Part shown: positions 1 through 8,136 of the stretch, piece by piece
How positions within the stretch are numbered: position 1 is the stretch's first letter
Layout: every line of letters starts with the position of its first letter
Assembly: GCF_002211365.1 (NCBI RefSeq)
Contig: NZ_LOKZ01000010.1
Span: forward strand, 45,324 to 109,323
From: Rhizobium sp. R711
GTDB taxonomy: Bacteria > Pseudomonadota > Alphaproteobacteria > Rhizobiales > Rhizobiaceae
DNA: 64,000 nt
Reading direction: 5' to 3'
Position numbers and translations under genes: made by a program
Notes under the pieces: model-generated
The model's input: only the letters and a program-made list of their open reading frames with translations
What the model was told of the DNA's origin: nothing
Databases searched by the model: none

Positions 1-112
1 CTGCCGCGACGACGCCGAGAAACGCGAGAAAGGAGCCGGATGCCGTCAGAATATGGACGGAGAATGCGCGCATTTCCGCGTAAGGTACGCGCTTGTAATT
101 GAAAATCTTCAT
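1..112 (-). CDS. pcs: phosphatidylcholine synthase, N-terminal fragment (partial)
   Basis: The first 37 codons of a gene that runs off the left edge. The reading begins MKIFNYKRVPYAEMRAF and continues into a hydrophobic stretch (HILTASGSFLAFLGVV) that matches the start of rhizobial Pcs, as I remember that family. Pcs is a membrane CDP-alcohol phosphatidyltransferase that condenses CDP-diacylglycerol with choline to give phosphatidylcholine. A GGGGAAAC ribosome binding site lies just upstream of the ATG. The catalytic CDP-alcohol motif lies outside the window, so the name rests on the N-terminus only. Confidence 0.75.
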   Translation of the reverse strand, partial: MKIFNYKRVPYAEMRAFSVHILTASGSFLAFLGVVAA

Positions 113-358
113 GTTTCCCCGAGCAGCCTATGGCGTCCGCGCCCGGCAGACGCGGTTTTTGCCTAATATGCATCCTTTGCTTCGCTTCGCCAGCGCAAAA
201 GCGAGGAAGCGCTGCAAGGCCACGGAATCCTGACCGCGACACGCATATTTCGTGCAAGTCGCCTGAGAAAGAATGGAATACCTTTAATCGCGACACTATT
301 TGTAATATCTCGCTGGCATTGAAATCATCGTGCGACGAATACGGGATCCGATACCGAA

Positions 359-1171
359 ATGAACGCCCCTGCAAAGACCGAAGACTTCGCCTCCCCGCTT
401 CCGGCCGGAGTCTATGCCGAAACCGTGCTCAGCGTGACCCATTACACGGATCGGCTGTTTCGGTTTACGATGACGCGTCCGCAGGGCTTCCGTTTCCGGT
501 CCGGCGAATTCGCTATGATCGGACTGATGGTCGAGGGCAAGCCGATCTTCCGTGCCTACTCGATCGCAAGCCCCGCCTGGGCAGAAGAGCTTGAGTTCTT
601 CTCGATCAAGGTTCCGGACGGCCCGCTGACCTCGCATCTGCAGGCGATCAAACCAGGCGACCAGGTCCTGATGCGCAAGAAGCCAACGGGCACGCTGGTG
701 CTTGACGCCCTCACGCCTGGCCGTCGTCTCTATATGTTTTCGACCGGCACCGGCATTGCGCCCTTCGCAAGCTTGATCCGTGATCCTGAAACCTATGAGA
801 AGTACGAGGAAGTCATCCTCACCCACACAACCCGCGACGTAGCCGAACTGAAGTATGGCTTCGATCTGGTCGAAGAGATCAAGAACGACGAACTCCTGCA
901 GGAAGTCGTTGGCAACAAGCTGCGCCACTATGCGACAGTCACTCGCGAGGACTTTGAGTACCGCGGCCGCATCACCGACCTGATTTCGTCCGGCAAGCTC
1001 TTTACCGACCTCGGCGTCCCGCCGCTCGATCCGGCAATCGATCGTGGCATGATCTGCGGTTCCTCCGCGATGCTGAAGGATACGAAGGATCTGCTGGAAA
1101 AGGCCGGCCTCAACGAGGGCGCAAACAGCAAGCCAGCAGAGTTCGTGATCGAACGAGCATTCGTTGGTTAA
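359..1171 (+). CDS. fpr: ferredoxin/flavodoxin--NADP+ reductase
   Basis: A 270-residue FAD enzyme that exchanges electrons between NADPH and ferredoxin or flavodoxin in the cytoplasm. Visible signatures are the FAD-binding RAYS motif at residues 65-68, the NADP-binding GTGIAPF at 130-136 and the family-typical carboxy end VIERAFVG. The length is normal for bacterial subclass Fpr. It is divergent from pcs and is followed by its own hairpin terminator, so it is probably monocistronic. The stretch before the start has only a weak Shine-Dalgarno sequence. No SoxR, Fur or RirA site was recognised upstream. Confidence 0.95.
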   Translation: MNAPAKTEDFASPLPAGVYAETVLSVTHYTDRLFRFTMTRPQGFRFRSGEFAMIGLMVEGKPIFRAYSIASPAWAEELEFFSIKVPDGPLTSHLQAIKPGDQVLMRKKPTGTLVLDALTPGRRLYMFSTGTGIAPFASLIRDPETYEKYEEVILTHTTRDVAELKYGFDLVEEIKNDELLQEVVGNKLRHYATVTREDFEYRGRITDLISSGKLFTDLGVPPLDPAIDRGMICGSSAMLKDTKDLLEKAGLNEGANSKPAEFVIERAFVG

Positions 1172-1194
1172 ACTCATCAAGATAAACTGATCTG

Positions 1195-1218
1195 CGGCCC
1201 CAGAACGGGGCCGTTTTC
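1195..1218 (+). terminator. intrinsic terminator of fpr
   Basis: A 7-bp GC stem (CGGCCCC at 1195-1201 with GGGGCCG at 1207-1213), a five-base loop, then TTTT. It sits 24 bp after the fpr stop codon and just before the end of the convergent GntR gene. Confidence 0.8.
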
Positions 1219-1834
1219 AATTGTGGTTGCTGAGATAGTCGATCAGCGCGCTCATGGCTTGGCCGGCATCCTTGGATTTGCCTTGCTGGATGGCTCGCAT
1301 GACTGTCACGTGTAACGAGATGGATTGATCCATACGGCCAGGGCTCGTGGACGCGGACCAGAGGCGACGCGAATGAGTCTGAACCGGTCCAAGGGCCGAC
1401 GTAATAAAGGCGTTGGGGCAGGCTTCCTCCAGAATTTCGTCAAAGGCCTTGTCCGCGGCGAAGAATGCCGCCAAATCGCCGGTTGTGGCGCACACTTCCA
1501 TCGCCTGTGCGCATTCGCCCAGCTCTCTTCGGTGCTCTACTGTCGCAAATTCGGCAGCCAATGCGGCGGCGATCGGCTCGAGTTCGCGGCGAACCTGCAT
1601 CACATTGTTATGGTCTGTCGGCTTGATCTCCGCCACCTGTAGCCCGACACGCGGTTTCACCACGATCAGCCCTTGCCAAGCCAACTTCTGAATCGCCTCG
1701 CGCACCGGCGTACGCCCGTGGCCGGCAAGGTCGATCAGGTGCTTTTCAGTCACCAAGGCGCCCGGCTGCAACGTCAACGTCACGATCGCGTGCTCCAAGG
1801 TGAGATAGGCAAGGTGGCTGAGAGAGTTCTGCAT
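1217..1834 (-). CDS. GntR-family transcriptional regulator (FCD type)
   Basis: A 205-residue regulator. The N-terminal winged helix-turn-helix includes the typical GRTPVREAIQKL recognition segment (about residues 40-50), followed by an all-helical FCD ligand domain. FCD regulators usually sense small carboxylates or sugar acids and repress nearby catabolic genes. No such genes lie next to it: fpr converges from the left and an export operon lies to the right. A TGATATATCA palindrome about 60 bp upstream could be its autoregulatory site. The ligand cannot be inferred. Confidence 0.85.
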   Translation of the reverse strand: MQNSLSHLAYLTLEHAIVTLTLQPGALVTEKHLIDLAGHGRTPVREAIQKLAWQGLIVVKPRVGLQVAEIKPTDHNNVMQVRRELEPIAAALAAEFATVEHRRELGECAQAMEVCATTGDLAAFFAADKAFDEILEEACPNAFITSALGPVQTHSRRLWSASTSPGRMDQSISLHVTVMRAIQQGKSKDAGQAMSALIDYLSNHN

Positions 1835-1893
1835 TCGCGTATCCGTGGCTTCTGAAAATGTCTGCGGGTCGCGGAGGCGACTATAAAAGCTGA

Positions 1894-1903
1894 TGATATA
1901 TCA
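1894..1903. promoter_or_regulatory. palindrome TGATATATCA, possible GntR operator
   Basis: A perfect 10-bp palindrome 60 bp upstream of the GntR start, in a short AT-rich patch that could also supply the promoter -10. FCD-type regulators commonly bind short palindromes of this sort close to their own promoter. The assignment is inference from position and symmetry. Confidence 0.35.
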
Positions 1904-2103
1904 GTGCGCTTTCGAACGGCAAGCTGGCACCGAGAAAGCGTGACGTGAGAGCGACGTTCCTCCCCGTCAAGCGCTTCCGATCTGCTAACAAATGGCGTGG
2001 CGGCGCAGGGCGAACGGGGTAGCGCCCGTCCCTGCCCGATCGTGCTCGTGGCTAATGTCGGGAGCATTCACCGCGAAGGTCAAGAAGACGGCTACGCGAC
2101 CGA

Positions 2104-3312
2104 TTACTCGTGTCTCAGTGCCTCGATCGGATTGAGTTGTGCCGCGCGACGCGCCGGGAAGTACCCGAACACCATCCCGATCGCTGCAGAGAACGCGAAC
2201 GCCACTGCAATCATCGTCGGGCTGACGACGAAAGGCACCTTGAGGACCGTCACCGCCCCATAGCCGAGGCCGACCCCAAGCAGGATCCCAGCGATGCCGC
2301 CGAATACCGAGAGTGCGACGGCCTCGACAAGGAACTGCAACAGCACCTGGTTTTCCAGCGCACCAATTGCCAGGCGTATGCCGATTTCGCGGGTGCGCTC
2401 GGTCACGGACACTAGCATGATGTTCATGATCCCGATACCGCCAACGAGCAGGCTGATCGCGGCGACGGCTCCGAGCAGGCTGGTCAGCAGCGTCGTCGTG
2501 CCGGTCATTGCATCCGCAATCTGCGTCATGTCATTGACGTTGAAGTCATCCTCGCGGCCGGGGATAATCTTGCGCCGTTCGCGAAGCAGGTTTTCGGTTT
2601 CGTCCTGGACCTTCGACGTCGATACTCCGTCGCGCGCCGAAATCACGATCATCTGGACATTGGCGTTCGCCTTGCCGCCGATCCGGCGTTGATAGACCTT
2701 GACGGGCATAACGACGACATCATCCTGGTCGTTGCCCATGCCGGACTGGCCACGCTTGGCAAGAACGCCAATGACGCTGCACGAAATCTTGCCGACGCGA
2801 ATCTGTTGCCCCGTGGGATCGGCGGCGCCGAAGAGTTGCGAGCGGACCGTCGCGCCGAGGATGCAGCGCGGGCGTCCGCGTTCCTCTGCCGCATCGAAAG
2901 TGCGGCCGGTCGCCATGTCCCAATCCTGTGCGATGAAGTAGTCGTTGGTCGTCCCCATCACGGTCGTCGAGTGGCTCTGCCCGCCGTAAATGACCGTTGC
3001 GGTCGTCTGATTGAGCGGCGCAGTGGCACGGAGGCCGTTAACCTGATCGCGGATGGCATCGACGTCCTTGACAGTGAAGCGGCGGGCTTCCGAGCTCGCG
3101 CGACCCGGGCCGAATTGGCCCGGACGCGCAAACAGCATGTTGGTGCCGAGCCTCGAAAGCTCGGCCGAGACCTGGGCGGTCGTTCCGTTGCCAATCGTTA
3201 CCAACGCGATGACCGCCGCCACGCCGATGACGACGCCGAGCACGGTGAGGAAGGAGCGGAGCATGTTCCGGCTGATCGCTCGTAGCGCAAGTTTCAGCGT
3301 CTCAAAGAACAT
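2104..3312 (-). CDS. MacB-type ABC transporter permease
   Basis: A 402-residue MacB/FtsX-family permease: one N-terminal membrane helix (about residues 20-45), a large periplasmic MacB_PCD domain, then three C-terminal helices of the FtsX domain. E. coli MacB fuses this permease to its ATPase; here the ATPase is a separate gene immediately upstream. The ATG at 3312 ([13 protein letters not shown]) overlaps the ATPase gene by 11 bp; longer in-frame starts upstream lie inside that gene. It forms a tripartite exporter with the two following entries. The substrate (antibiotic, siderophore or peptide) is not evident. Confidence 0.88.
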   Translation of the reverse strand: MFFETLKLALRAISRNMLRSFLTVLGVVIGVAAVIALVTIGNGTTAQVSAELSRLGTNMLFARPGQFGPGRASSEARRFTVKDVDAIRDQVNGLRATAPLNQTTATVIYGGQSHSTTVMGTTNDYFIAQDWDMATGRTFDAAEERGRPRCILGATVRSQLFGAADPTGQQIRVGKISCSVIGVLAKRGQSGMGNDQDDVVVMPVKVYQRRIGGKANANVQMIVISARDGVSTSKVQDETENLLRERRKIIPGREDDFNVNDMTQIADAMTGTTTLLTSLLGAVAAISLLVGGIGIMNIMLVSVTERTREIGIRLAIGALENQVLLQFLVEAVALSVFGGIAGILLGVGLGYGAVTVLKVPFVVSPTMIAVAFAFSAAIGMVFGYFPARRAAQLNPIEALRHE

Positions 3313-4018
3313 GATCCGCCCTCCCGCGATGCTCGAGTTCCGTCTCCAGCTTGCCATCGATGAAGCGCAGCAGGCGCTGCGCATAGGCGGCAATGTCAGG
3401 CTCATGCGTCACCATGACGATCGTGATGCCCTGTTCACGATTCAGGCGCGTCATCAAATCCATGATCTCAACGCTGGTCTTGGTATCGAGATTGCCGGTC
3501 GGCTCGTCCGCCAGAAGCAGCGAGGGTTCGGTCACAATCGCGCGGGCAATGGCGACGCGTTGCTGCTGGCCACCGGAAAGTTCTTGTGTCTTGTGATGCT
3601 CGCGACCGGAAAGACCCACAAGCCCGAGCGCCTCCTTTGCCTTTCGGTGGCGCTCACTCGCATGCATGCCGCGATAGATCAGTGGCAGCTCCACATTTTC
3701 CAAAGCCGAGGTGCGCGGCAGCAAGTTGAACCCCTGGAACACGAAACCGAGCATATGACGGCGCAACAATGTCAGCTGGCTGCGGTCGAAGCCCTGTGTG
3801 GATACCCCCTGGAAGACGTAGTCGCCCGCGCTCGGCACATCGAGGCAGCCAAGAATGTTCATGGCGGTCGACTTGCCTGAGCCGGAGGGCCCCATGATGG
3901 CAACGAATTCGTGTTCACGGATCGACAGATCGACCCCATCTAGGGCGCGAATTGCCGCCTCTCCTTGGCCATAGATCTTGGAGACGTGCTTGAATTCGAT
4001 GAGTGGCGGGCTCGTCAT
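3302..4018 (-). CDS. MacB/LolD-type ABC transporter ATP-binding protein
   Basis: A 238-residue nucleotide-binding protein. It has Walker A (GPSGSGKST), the Q-loop, the ABC signature [14 protein letters not shown], and Walker B ([12 protein letters not shown]), the last being typical of the MacB/LolD/FtsE subfamily. It powers the permease encoded downstream, whose start codon it overlaps by 11 bp. The adaptor gene ends 12 bp upstream of its start, so the order adaptor-ATPase-permease forms one operon. Confidence 0.92.
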   Translation of the reverse strand: MTSPPLIEFKHVSKIYGQGEAAIRALDGVDLSIREHEFVAIMGPSGSGKSTAMNILGCLDVPSAGDYVFQGVSTQGFDRSQLTLLRRHMLGFVFQGFNLLPRTSALENVELPLIYRGMHASERHRKAKEALGLVGLSGREHHKTQELSGGQQQRVAIARAIVTEPSLLLADEPTGNLDTKTSVEIMDLMTRLNREQGITIVMVTHEPDIAAYAQRLLRFIDGKLETELEHRGRADHVL

Positions 4019-4030
4019 CGTGAGCCCCGC

Positions 4031-5329
4031 CTACTTCGCCTGCGAGGTGGTGTCGGTGATCACGGCGTCGCCTTCTTTCAGGTCACCGGAAACGATCTGC
4101 GTGAATTGTCCGTCGGAAGACCCTACCTGAATAACGACAGCAGCCGGTTTGCCTGCCTTCAACACCCAAATGCGCCGCTTGGCTCCAGTCAGGGATTCGC
4201 CACCCTGGTTGCTGGTCCGCGGTCCCATGCGCGGTGGCCTGAGCAGGCCGAAAATGCCGCGACTGCGAGGAGATTCTGCGGCCGGCGGGGCATAGCGAAG
4301 TGCCGAATTGGGAAGCATGAGGGTATTCTTGACCGCCTCTACTGTTACGTCAGCTGTGGCGGTCATGCCGGGGCGCAGCAACAGGTCAGCATTGTCGACC
4401 GACAGGATCGCCTTGTAGGTCACGACGTTGTTCGTTGTTTCGGACGCAAATCGGATCTGCTTGATCTCGGCCGGAAAGCTCCGATTGGGATAGGCGTCGA
4501 CTGTGAAGGCTGCTTTCTGACCGACCGTGATCTGGCCTACATCGGCCTCGTCGACATCGACCTGCAGTTCCATCTTCCTCAGATCGCCGGCGATAACGAA
4601 GAGGACGGGCGCCGACAGGGATGCCGCGACCGTCGCGCCCGGGTCGACAGAACGAGTGAGAACCACGCCGTTGATCGGCGAAACGATCTTCGCCTTGGCG
4701 AGGTTGACTTCGGCAAGCCGGAGATCAGCCTCTGCAGAGGCCACGGCAGCGACGTTGATGTCCTTCGCGGCGACCGCCGAATCGTACTTGTAGCGCGCAT
4801 CCTCGAGGCTCTGCTGCGTAGAAACGTTGCTTTGAACGAGGTTGCGAGAGCGCTGGAAAGAGCTCTCCGCCGACTCGAGGTCAGCTGTCGCTTTCACGAC
4901 GTTTGCTTTGGCCGAATCGAGCTTCGCCCGCGAACTCTTGACGTCAGCCTCAAGCTTGTTCGTATCGAGGGCGGCAAGAACCTCGCCGGCCTTGACCTCG
5001 CTGTTGTAGTCGACGTTCACGTCGCGAACCGTGCCAGACAGCTCGCTCGAGATGTCCACCTGCTCCGTCGGCTGCACCGACCCCGTTGCCGTAACCAGCA
5101 CGGTCAGGTCGCCGCGTTTGATGGGCTGGGTGGCGTAGCTGTATTGGTTCCCCTCCTGCCGCGAATAGAAGTAAGCTACACCGCCGCCGGCGAGAATCAG
5201 CAGCAGCAATACCAATAGGCGACCACGCCAACGGCCCTTGGACTGTTTGCGCGAGGCGGCAAGAACGGTCGCCAGATCGGCGCTCGCCTTTGTCGGCTTG
5301 GTTTTTTGCGTATTCGTGACGTCGTTCAT
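4031..5329 (-). CDS. HlyD/MacA-type periplasmic adaptor of an ABC exporter
   Basis: A 432-residue membrane-fusion protein. It has a short basic cytoplasmic N-terminus, one membrane anchor (LLVLLLLILAGGGVAYFYS), a lipoyl/biotinyl half motif, a long coiled-coil hairpin (about residues 95-190), a second half motif (KIVSPINGVVLTR) and beta-barrel domains. It links the inner-membrane ABC pump to an outer-membrane channel; no TolC gene is present here. The start at 5329 has AGAGG upstream and is preferred to the ATG six codons earlier. It is the first gene of the three-gene export operon. Confidence 0.88.
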   Translation of the reverse strand: MNDVTNTQKTKPTKASADLATVLAASRKQSKGRWRGRLLVLLLLILAGGGVAYFYSRQEGNQYSYATQPIKRGDLTVLVTATGSVQPTEQVDISSELSGTVRDVNVDYNSEVKAGEVLAALDTNKLEADVKSSRAKLDSAKANVVKATADLESAESSFQRSRNLVQSNVSTQQSLEDARYKYDSAVAAKDINVAAVASAEADLRLAEVNLAKAKIVSPINGVVLTRSVDPGATVAASLSAPVLFVIAGDLRKMELQVDVDEADVGQITVGQKAAFTVDAYPNRSFPAEIKQIRFASETTNNVVTYKAILSVDNADLLLRPGMTATADVTVEAVKNTLMLPNSALRYAPPAAESPRSRGIFGLLRPPRMGPRTSNQGGESLTGAKRRIWVLKAGKPAAVVIQVGSSDGQFTQIVSGDLKEGDAVITDTTSQAK

Positions 5330-5716
5330 TCCGGCCTCTGTCAACAAGCCGCCAATGCAGCGTCAGCAAGATGACCATGTCGAAGCTGAACGGCAGATTA
5401 GCATCGGCCCGGATTGGCACGAAATGCTGATAGAATGAAATGAAATCTTGGTAATGAGAGTTCAGTTTTCCGTGGGATCAACGGCATCGAGCGCATCCGC
5501 CTCGCATTGCTCGGCGCCATCTCTCGGACACAGCCAGGTTTAGCAGCATTCGATCCAATGCATTGAGACGGCGGGATCGTTTGGAGCGCCATTCAGCGAA
5601 CGAATTCGGATCGCCGCGAGCATCGCCGCCAAACTCCGAGGACGATGAAAATGGAACCACTCGACTTCCGACCGTCGCTGTTGTGGCGCAGCTCGTTTCG
5701 GAAGTGCGTTGACAAA
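5330..5716. other. intergenic region, no gene recognised
   Basis: 387 bp between the export operon and a small minus-strand gene. The left part presumably carries the operon promoter, but I see no convincing -35/-10 pair or operator. Several short open frames here have no supporting ribosome binding site. Confidence 0.5.
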
Positions 5717-5911
5717 TCAGTGAGTCGGCAAACGACGCTTGGCCGCCATAAGGAGATCGAGTTCTGTGGCAGATGGCCCGAACTTTTCGTAGAGACGCTT
5801 CGCTTCGGTTTCCTCGAGACGATATTTCCTGGCAAATTCACCGAGGCTATAAGGTCGCCCGCGCAACACTTTTCGGGTCGTCGTCGGTGTGGCTGTGGTC
5901 ACGCTGGTCAT
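5717..5911 (-). CDS. small conserved hypothetical protein
   Basis: A 64-residue protein with a Thr-rich start, then a helical, charged segment (YSLGEFARKYRLEETEAKR...ELDLLMAAKRR) that resembles small rhizobial proteins of unknown function. The helical segment could form a helix-turn-helix-like bundle, but no family is assigned. A strong AAGGAG lies six bases before the ATG, which supports it as a real gene. It stands alone. The larger opposite-strand frame over it lacks such a signal. Confidence 0.6.
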   Translation of the reverse strand: MTSVTTATPTTTRKVLRGRPYSLGEFARKYRLEETEAKRLYEKFGPSATELDLLMAAKRRLPTH

Positions 5912-6015
5912 CGCATTCTCCTTGGTTGTATAAGGGGCTAGCTAGAGCGTCGCGTGACTTTGTGAAGATGTCGAATGGTCCTCGGAAGGGTTTGATTCGA
6001 TTTAAGTTTTTTTCG

Positions 6016-6040
6016 GGAACCTTCTGACGCTTCGTGCATT
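6016..6040 (+). promoter_or_regulatory. possible EcfG (RpoE2-type) promoter
   Basis: GGAAC at 6016-6020, 16 bases, then CATT at 6037-6040. The alphaproteobacterial general-stress consensus is GGAAC-N16/17-CGTT, so one -10 base differs. A terminator-ended unit follows. Confidence 0.35.
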
Positions 6041-6045
6041 TATAA

Positions 6046-6210
6046 GGCGAGATTATGAGCCGCGCCAAGCGGACATGGCGGCGCGAAAGGATGCCCGGAT
6101 TTTTCCGCTTTCCCGGGTGGCCAACGAAGCGGCACTCGAGCTTTCGCCCGTCCGGTTCATGGTCTCGTTTCCCCCAACTTTGACAAAGCGCCTTCGGGCG
6201 CTTTTCTTTT
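6046..6210 (+). ncRNA. candidate short transcript (small RNA or 42-residue peptide mRNA)
   Basis: Between the GGAAC-type promoter and a strong terminator lies a GC-rich, structured stretch, including a CCCGG/CCGGG stem around 6093-6118. An ATG at 6055 opens a 42-codon frame, rich in Arg and Ser, whose TGA (6181-6183) is directly followed by the terminator stem. No good ribosome binding site precedes the ATG, so an untranslated RNA is at least as likely. The unit is inferred from its boundary signals only. Confidence 0.3.
6185..6210 (+). terminator. intrinsic terminator with UUCG loop
   Basis: AAAGCGCC (6185-6192), TTCG tetraloop, GGCGCTTT (6197-6204), then TTTTCTTTT. This is a textbook intrinsic terminator with no annotated gene upstream on this strand. 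Confidence 0.85.
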
Positions 6211-6354
6211 GTGGTCGCTTCACATGCGAGTGCCGAGCTTCGCAATCAGGGTGAAAACCCGGTGACAGGCGAAACGGCGGATGGGCCGTCAGCTGACTTT
6301 TCAGGGCCATTCGCAAGAAATGTGCCTAATGCACAGGGAACGATGATTTTTTGG

Positions 6355-6383
6355 TTGACCGCAATGGGGCACCTGCATATGTT
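6355..6383 (+). promoter_or_regulatory. sigma-70 promoter of tRNA-Lys
   Basis: TTGACC at 6355-6360 and TATGTT at 6378-6383 with a 17-bp spacer, about 40 bp upstream of the mature tRNA 5' end. Confidence 0.65.
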
Positions 6384-6421
6384 CCGCGCACTTCCAGCCG
6401 GGCGAACCACTCGGCTCCAGG

Positions 6422-6497
6422 GAGAGCGTAGCTCAGCCGGTAGAGCAACTGACTTTTAATCAGTAGGTCTCGGGTTCGAACCCCGACGCTCTCACCA
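6422..6497 (+). tRNA. tRNA-Lys (anticodon TTT)
   Basis: A complete cloverleaf: acceptor stem GAGAGCG (6422-6428) pairs with CGCTCTC (6487-6493), the D arm starts GCTCAGCCGG, the anticodon stem ACTGA/TCAGT holds the loop CTTTTAA (anticodon TTT), and the T arm contains GGTTCGAACCC. The discriminator is A and the CCA end is encoded. No integrase or repeated tRNA end was seen beside it, so it is not visibly used as an attachment site. Confidence 0.97.
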
Positions 6498-6829
6498 ACA
6501 GAATCAAAGACATAGTATGAATTCGCGGTGATGAGCGCCTCGCCGCGGCCTCGCTCGCTTGCTACCTAATAGCTGCAGGAGCGGCCTTGCTCGGTCTAGA
6601 CCCACGCGCTCGACCGCGTCGTTGCCACCAGTTTGTCCGCGTTCGGTCACTGAGGCCGATCGATGGTAAGGGCATGAAACACGGCGGAACGAATTCCGTT
6701 CGAACCGCAGCGCGAAATCAAGCCCCTTCTCGTATGCGGTGGTCTCTGCGGGCAAATGCCCATTTCATTGTCGCTACCTGTCCGCAGATCGTTTTCGTGT
6801 CCTTGCCCCCAATTCCAATGCGCGACCTG
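6498..6829. other. intergenic region, no gene recognised
   Basis: 332 bp between tRNA-Lys and a small minus-strand gene. The open frames on both strands lack ribosome binding sites and recognisable composition. No repeat or hairpin terminator was found. Confidence 0.5.
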
Positions 6830-7036
6830 TCAATGTGACGTCGCCTTCCGGCTGGCCAACAACAGAATATAGTCGTCCGCCGCATCCGCGATGGCCATCG
6901 CGACCTCCGCCGGCGCCCATCCCTTTTGCTGCGCATCGCGGATGATCTGATGGAGTGCGGGTTCAACGTCGGCACGGCAATCGAGCAGACGTTGGTCATG
7001 GGTGGTGTCATTATGGGCCGACTGTAGATTAATCAT
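6830..7036 (-). CDS. small conserved hypothetical protein
   Basis: A 68-residue soluble protein starting MINLQSAHND, with a helical middle (EPALHQIIRDAQQKGW) and an AIADAADDYI segment. It looks like a short helical rhizobial protein of unknown function. The start at 7036 is preceded by AGAGGGG eight bases upstream and is preferred to the ATG six codons earlier. It is isolated between the tRNA and stress-type genes. Confidence 0.55.
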   Translation of the reverse strand: MINLQSAHNDTTHDQRLLDCRADVEPALHQIIRDAQQKGWAPAEVAMAIADAADDYILLLASRKATSH

Positions 7037-7338
7037 GGCTGGAACCCCTCTCATGTGAAGGAGTTACCATGACATAGATTGCAGGTTGAGCAAGCAAATG
7101 CTTAAGGAAAGGCTGCGATTTCGTTGGGAATGAGCTTTTTCGTACACATATGCGGGGTCGGCAATACGATTCACGGCATAATCGGCCGCTAATACTCTTC
7201 AGAGTGTGGTCGGTTTCGCTAGCCGCAGAAGACGATGAGCCTTCAGAGCCAACAAAACTGATCGTATATTGGTATTGTTAGTACGTGGCTGATATGGCCG
7301 GATCTCTCAAGATTGGTATGCATTTTCGCATGGTCGTA
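7037..7338. other. intergenic region, no gene recognised
   Basis: 302 bp between the small minus-strand gene and the putative EcfG promoter. Relatively AT-rich for this genome. No coding frame with a ribosome binding site is seen. Confidence 0.45.
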
Positions 7339-7363
7339 GGAACTGATAAATACGGCGCTTGTT
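7339..7363 (+). promoter_or_regulatory. possible EcfG (RpoE2-type) promoter
   Basis: GGAAC at 7339-7343 and TGTT at 7360-7363, separated by 16 bases. This matches GGAAC-N16/17-CGTT except for one base, and equals the GGAAC-N18-TT form described for Sinorhizobium RpoE2. A terminator-ended unit of about 110 nt follows. Confidence 0.45.
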
Positions 7364-7369
7364 CTGCGC

Positions 7370-7480
7370 TCTATCGCGGAATGCGATGCAATAGGCTTCC
7401 CTTCTGAGACGCGCGCTAAGGAGGTCTCACAGACCTTCGAAAACGCTGAAGGAGTTACTCGACATAATGTCGAGTTTTTT
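7370..7480 (+). ncRNA. candidate stress-regulated small RNA
   Basis: An unannotated stretch bounded by a GGAAC-type promoter (7339-7363) and a U-tract hairpin terminator (7457-7480). It contains a second hairpin, GGTCT/AGACC at 7423-7435, whose 5' side includes an AAGGAGG sequence. A second GAAGGAG lies at 7448-7454. No open frame of useful length follows either of these. The start is estimated from the promoter, so it is uncertain by a few bases. Confidence 0.4.
7457..7480 (+). terminator. intrinsic terminator of the candidate small RNA
   Basis: ACTCGAC (7457-7463), loop ATAAT, GTCGAGT (7469-7475), then a run of T to 7480. Confidence 0.75.
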
Positions 7481-7821
7481 AGAGACTGCGCCTAGTGGTT
7501 GTGATAAGTCGATTTAGGCGGATCGTTGTCGCCAAGTGGACCGGCAACGCTTGACCGAACTTAGCGACGGGTCACGTCAACTGGCCTCGCCTCGCTCGTC
7601 TTCAGGCGAACATTTGCGTTGCGCAACCAAACGGATCGCCTATCTTTTTTCTTGTGGGAGAGTTGAGTCTTTATGCGAGCGCAAGGTTTGCAACATCGTT
7701 CGGGTTCCAGGCCTGTCTTCAGGCTACCGATCACTTGTCGCTCCTGGGTAGCCTCGTTCGCAGAGCCGCCTCAATTCCCTCGCTAGCGCGGACCTCGTTT
7801 TTTCGTTGGAAGGAAAATCAT
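7481..7821. other. intergenic region upstream of the GlsB-type gene
   Basis: 341 bp with no supported gene. It must contain the promoter of the following membrane-protein gene, but no GGAAC element or clear sigma-70 pair was found. Confidence 0.4.
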
Positions 7822-8073
7822 ATGGAAGACGCAGGCGTAGGTTGGGTAGCCGCTATCATTATCGGTGGCATTGCCGGGTGGCTCGCGGAAAAGTTCATGA
7901 ACAGCAACATGGGTCTGTTGATGAACATAATACTCGGTATTGTGGGTGCAATTGTCGCCAATGCCATACTGTCGGGATTGGGAATCACGCTTGCTGGCTG
8001 GCTCGGTTACCTAATCGCTGGTTTTGCCGGCGCGTGCCTGCTCATTGCCGTTGGGCGGGTCATACGTCGCTAG
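7822..8073 (+). CDS. GlsB/YeaQ/YmgE-family stress-response membrane protein
   Basis: An 83-residue, very hydrophobic, Gly-rich protein with about three membrane segments (VAAIIIGGIAGWLAEKF, LLMNIILGIVGAIVANAIL, LGYLIAGFAGACLLIAVG). This is the pattern of the transglycosylase-associated (GlsB/YeaQ) family, which is commonly stress-induced. The ATG at 7822 follows a GGAAGGA ribosome binding site. The real gene is shorter than the open frame that contains it. It converges with a DUF883 gene. Function beyond envelope stress association is not known. Confidence 0.85.
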   Translation: MEDAGVGWVAAIIIGGIAGWLAEKFMNSNMGLLMNIILGIVGAIVANAILSGLGITLAGWLGYLIAGFAGACLLIAVGRVIRR

Positions 8074-8087
8074 ACGACAAATCAAAA

Positions 8088-8112
8088 GCCGGGCGCCAAT
8101 ACGCCCGGCCCT
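8088..8112 (-). terminator. intrinsic terminator of the DUF883 gene
   Basis: An 8-bp perfect stem GCCGGGCG/CGCCCGGC (8088-8095 with 8102-8109). On the minus strand it is followed by TTTTGATTTG, so it serves the minus-strand gene. On the plus strand there is no T-run. Confidence 0.7.
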
Positions 8113-8136
8113 CGCCTGGTCAAATGCCGACCGATC

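Noticed and set aside
6422..6497. tRNA-Lys as an integration site for a genomic island
   Set aside because: No integrase gene or repeated tRNA 3' end was found on either side; flanking genes look native.
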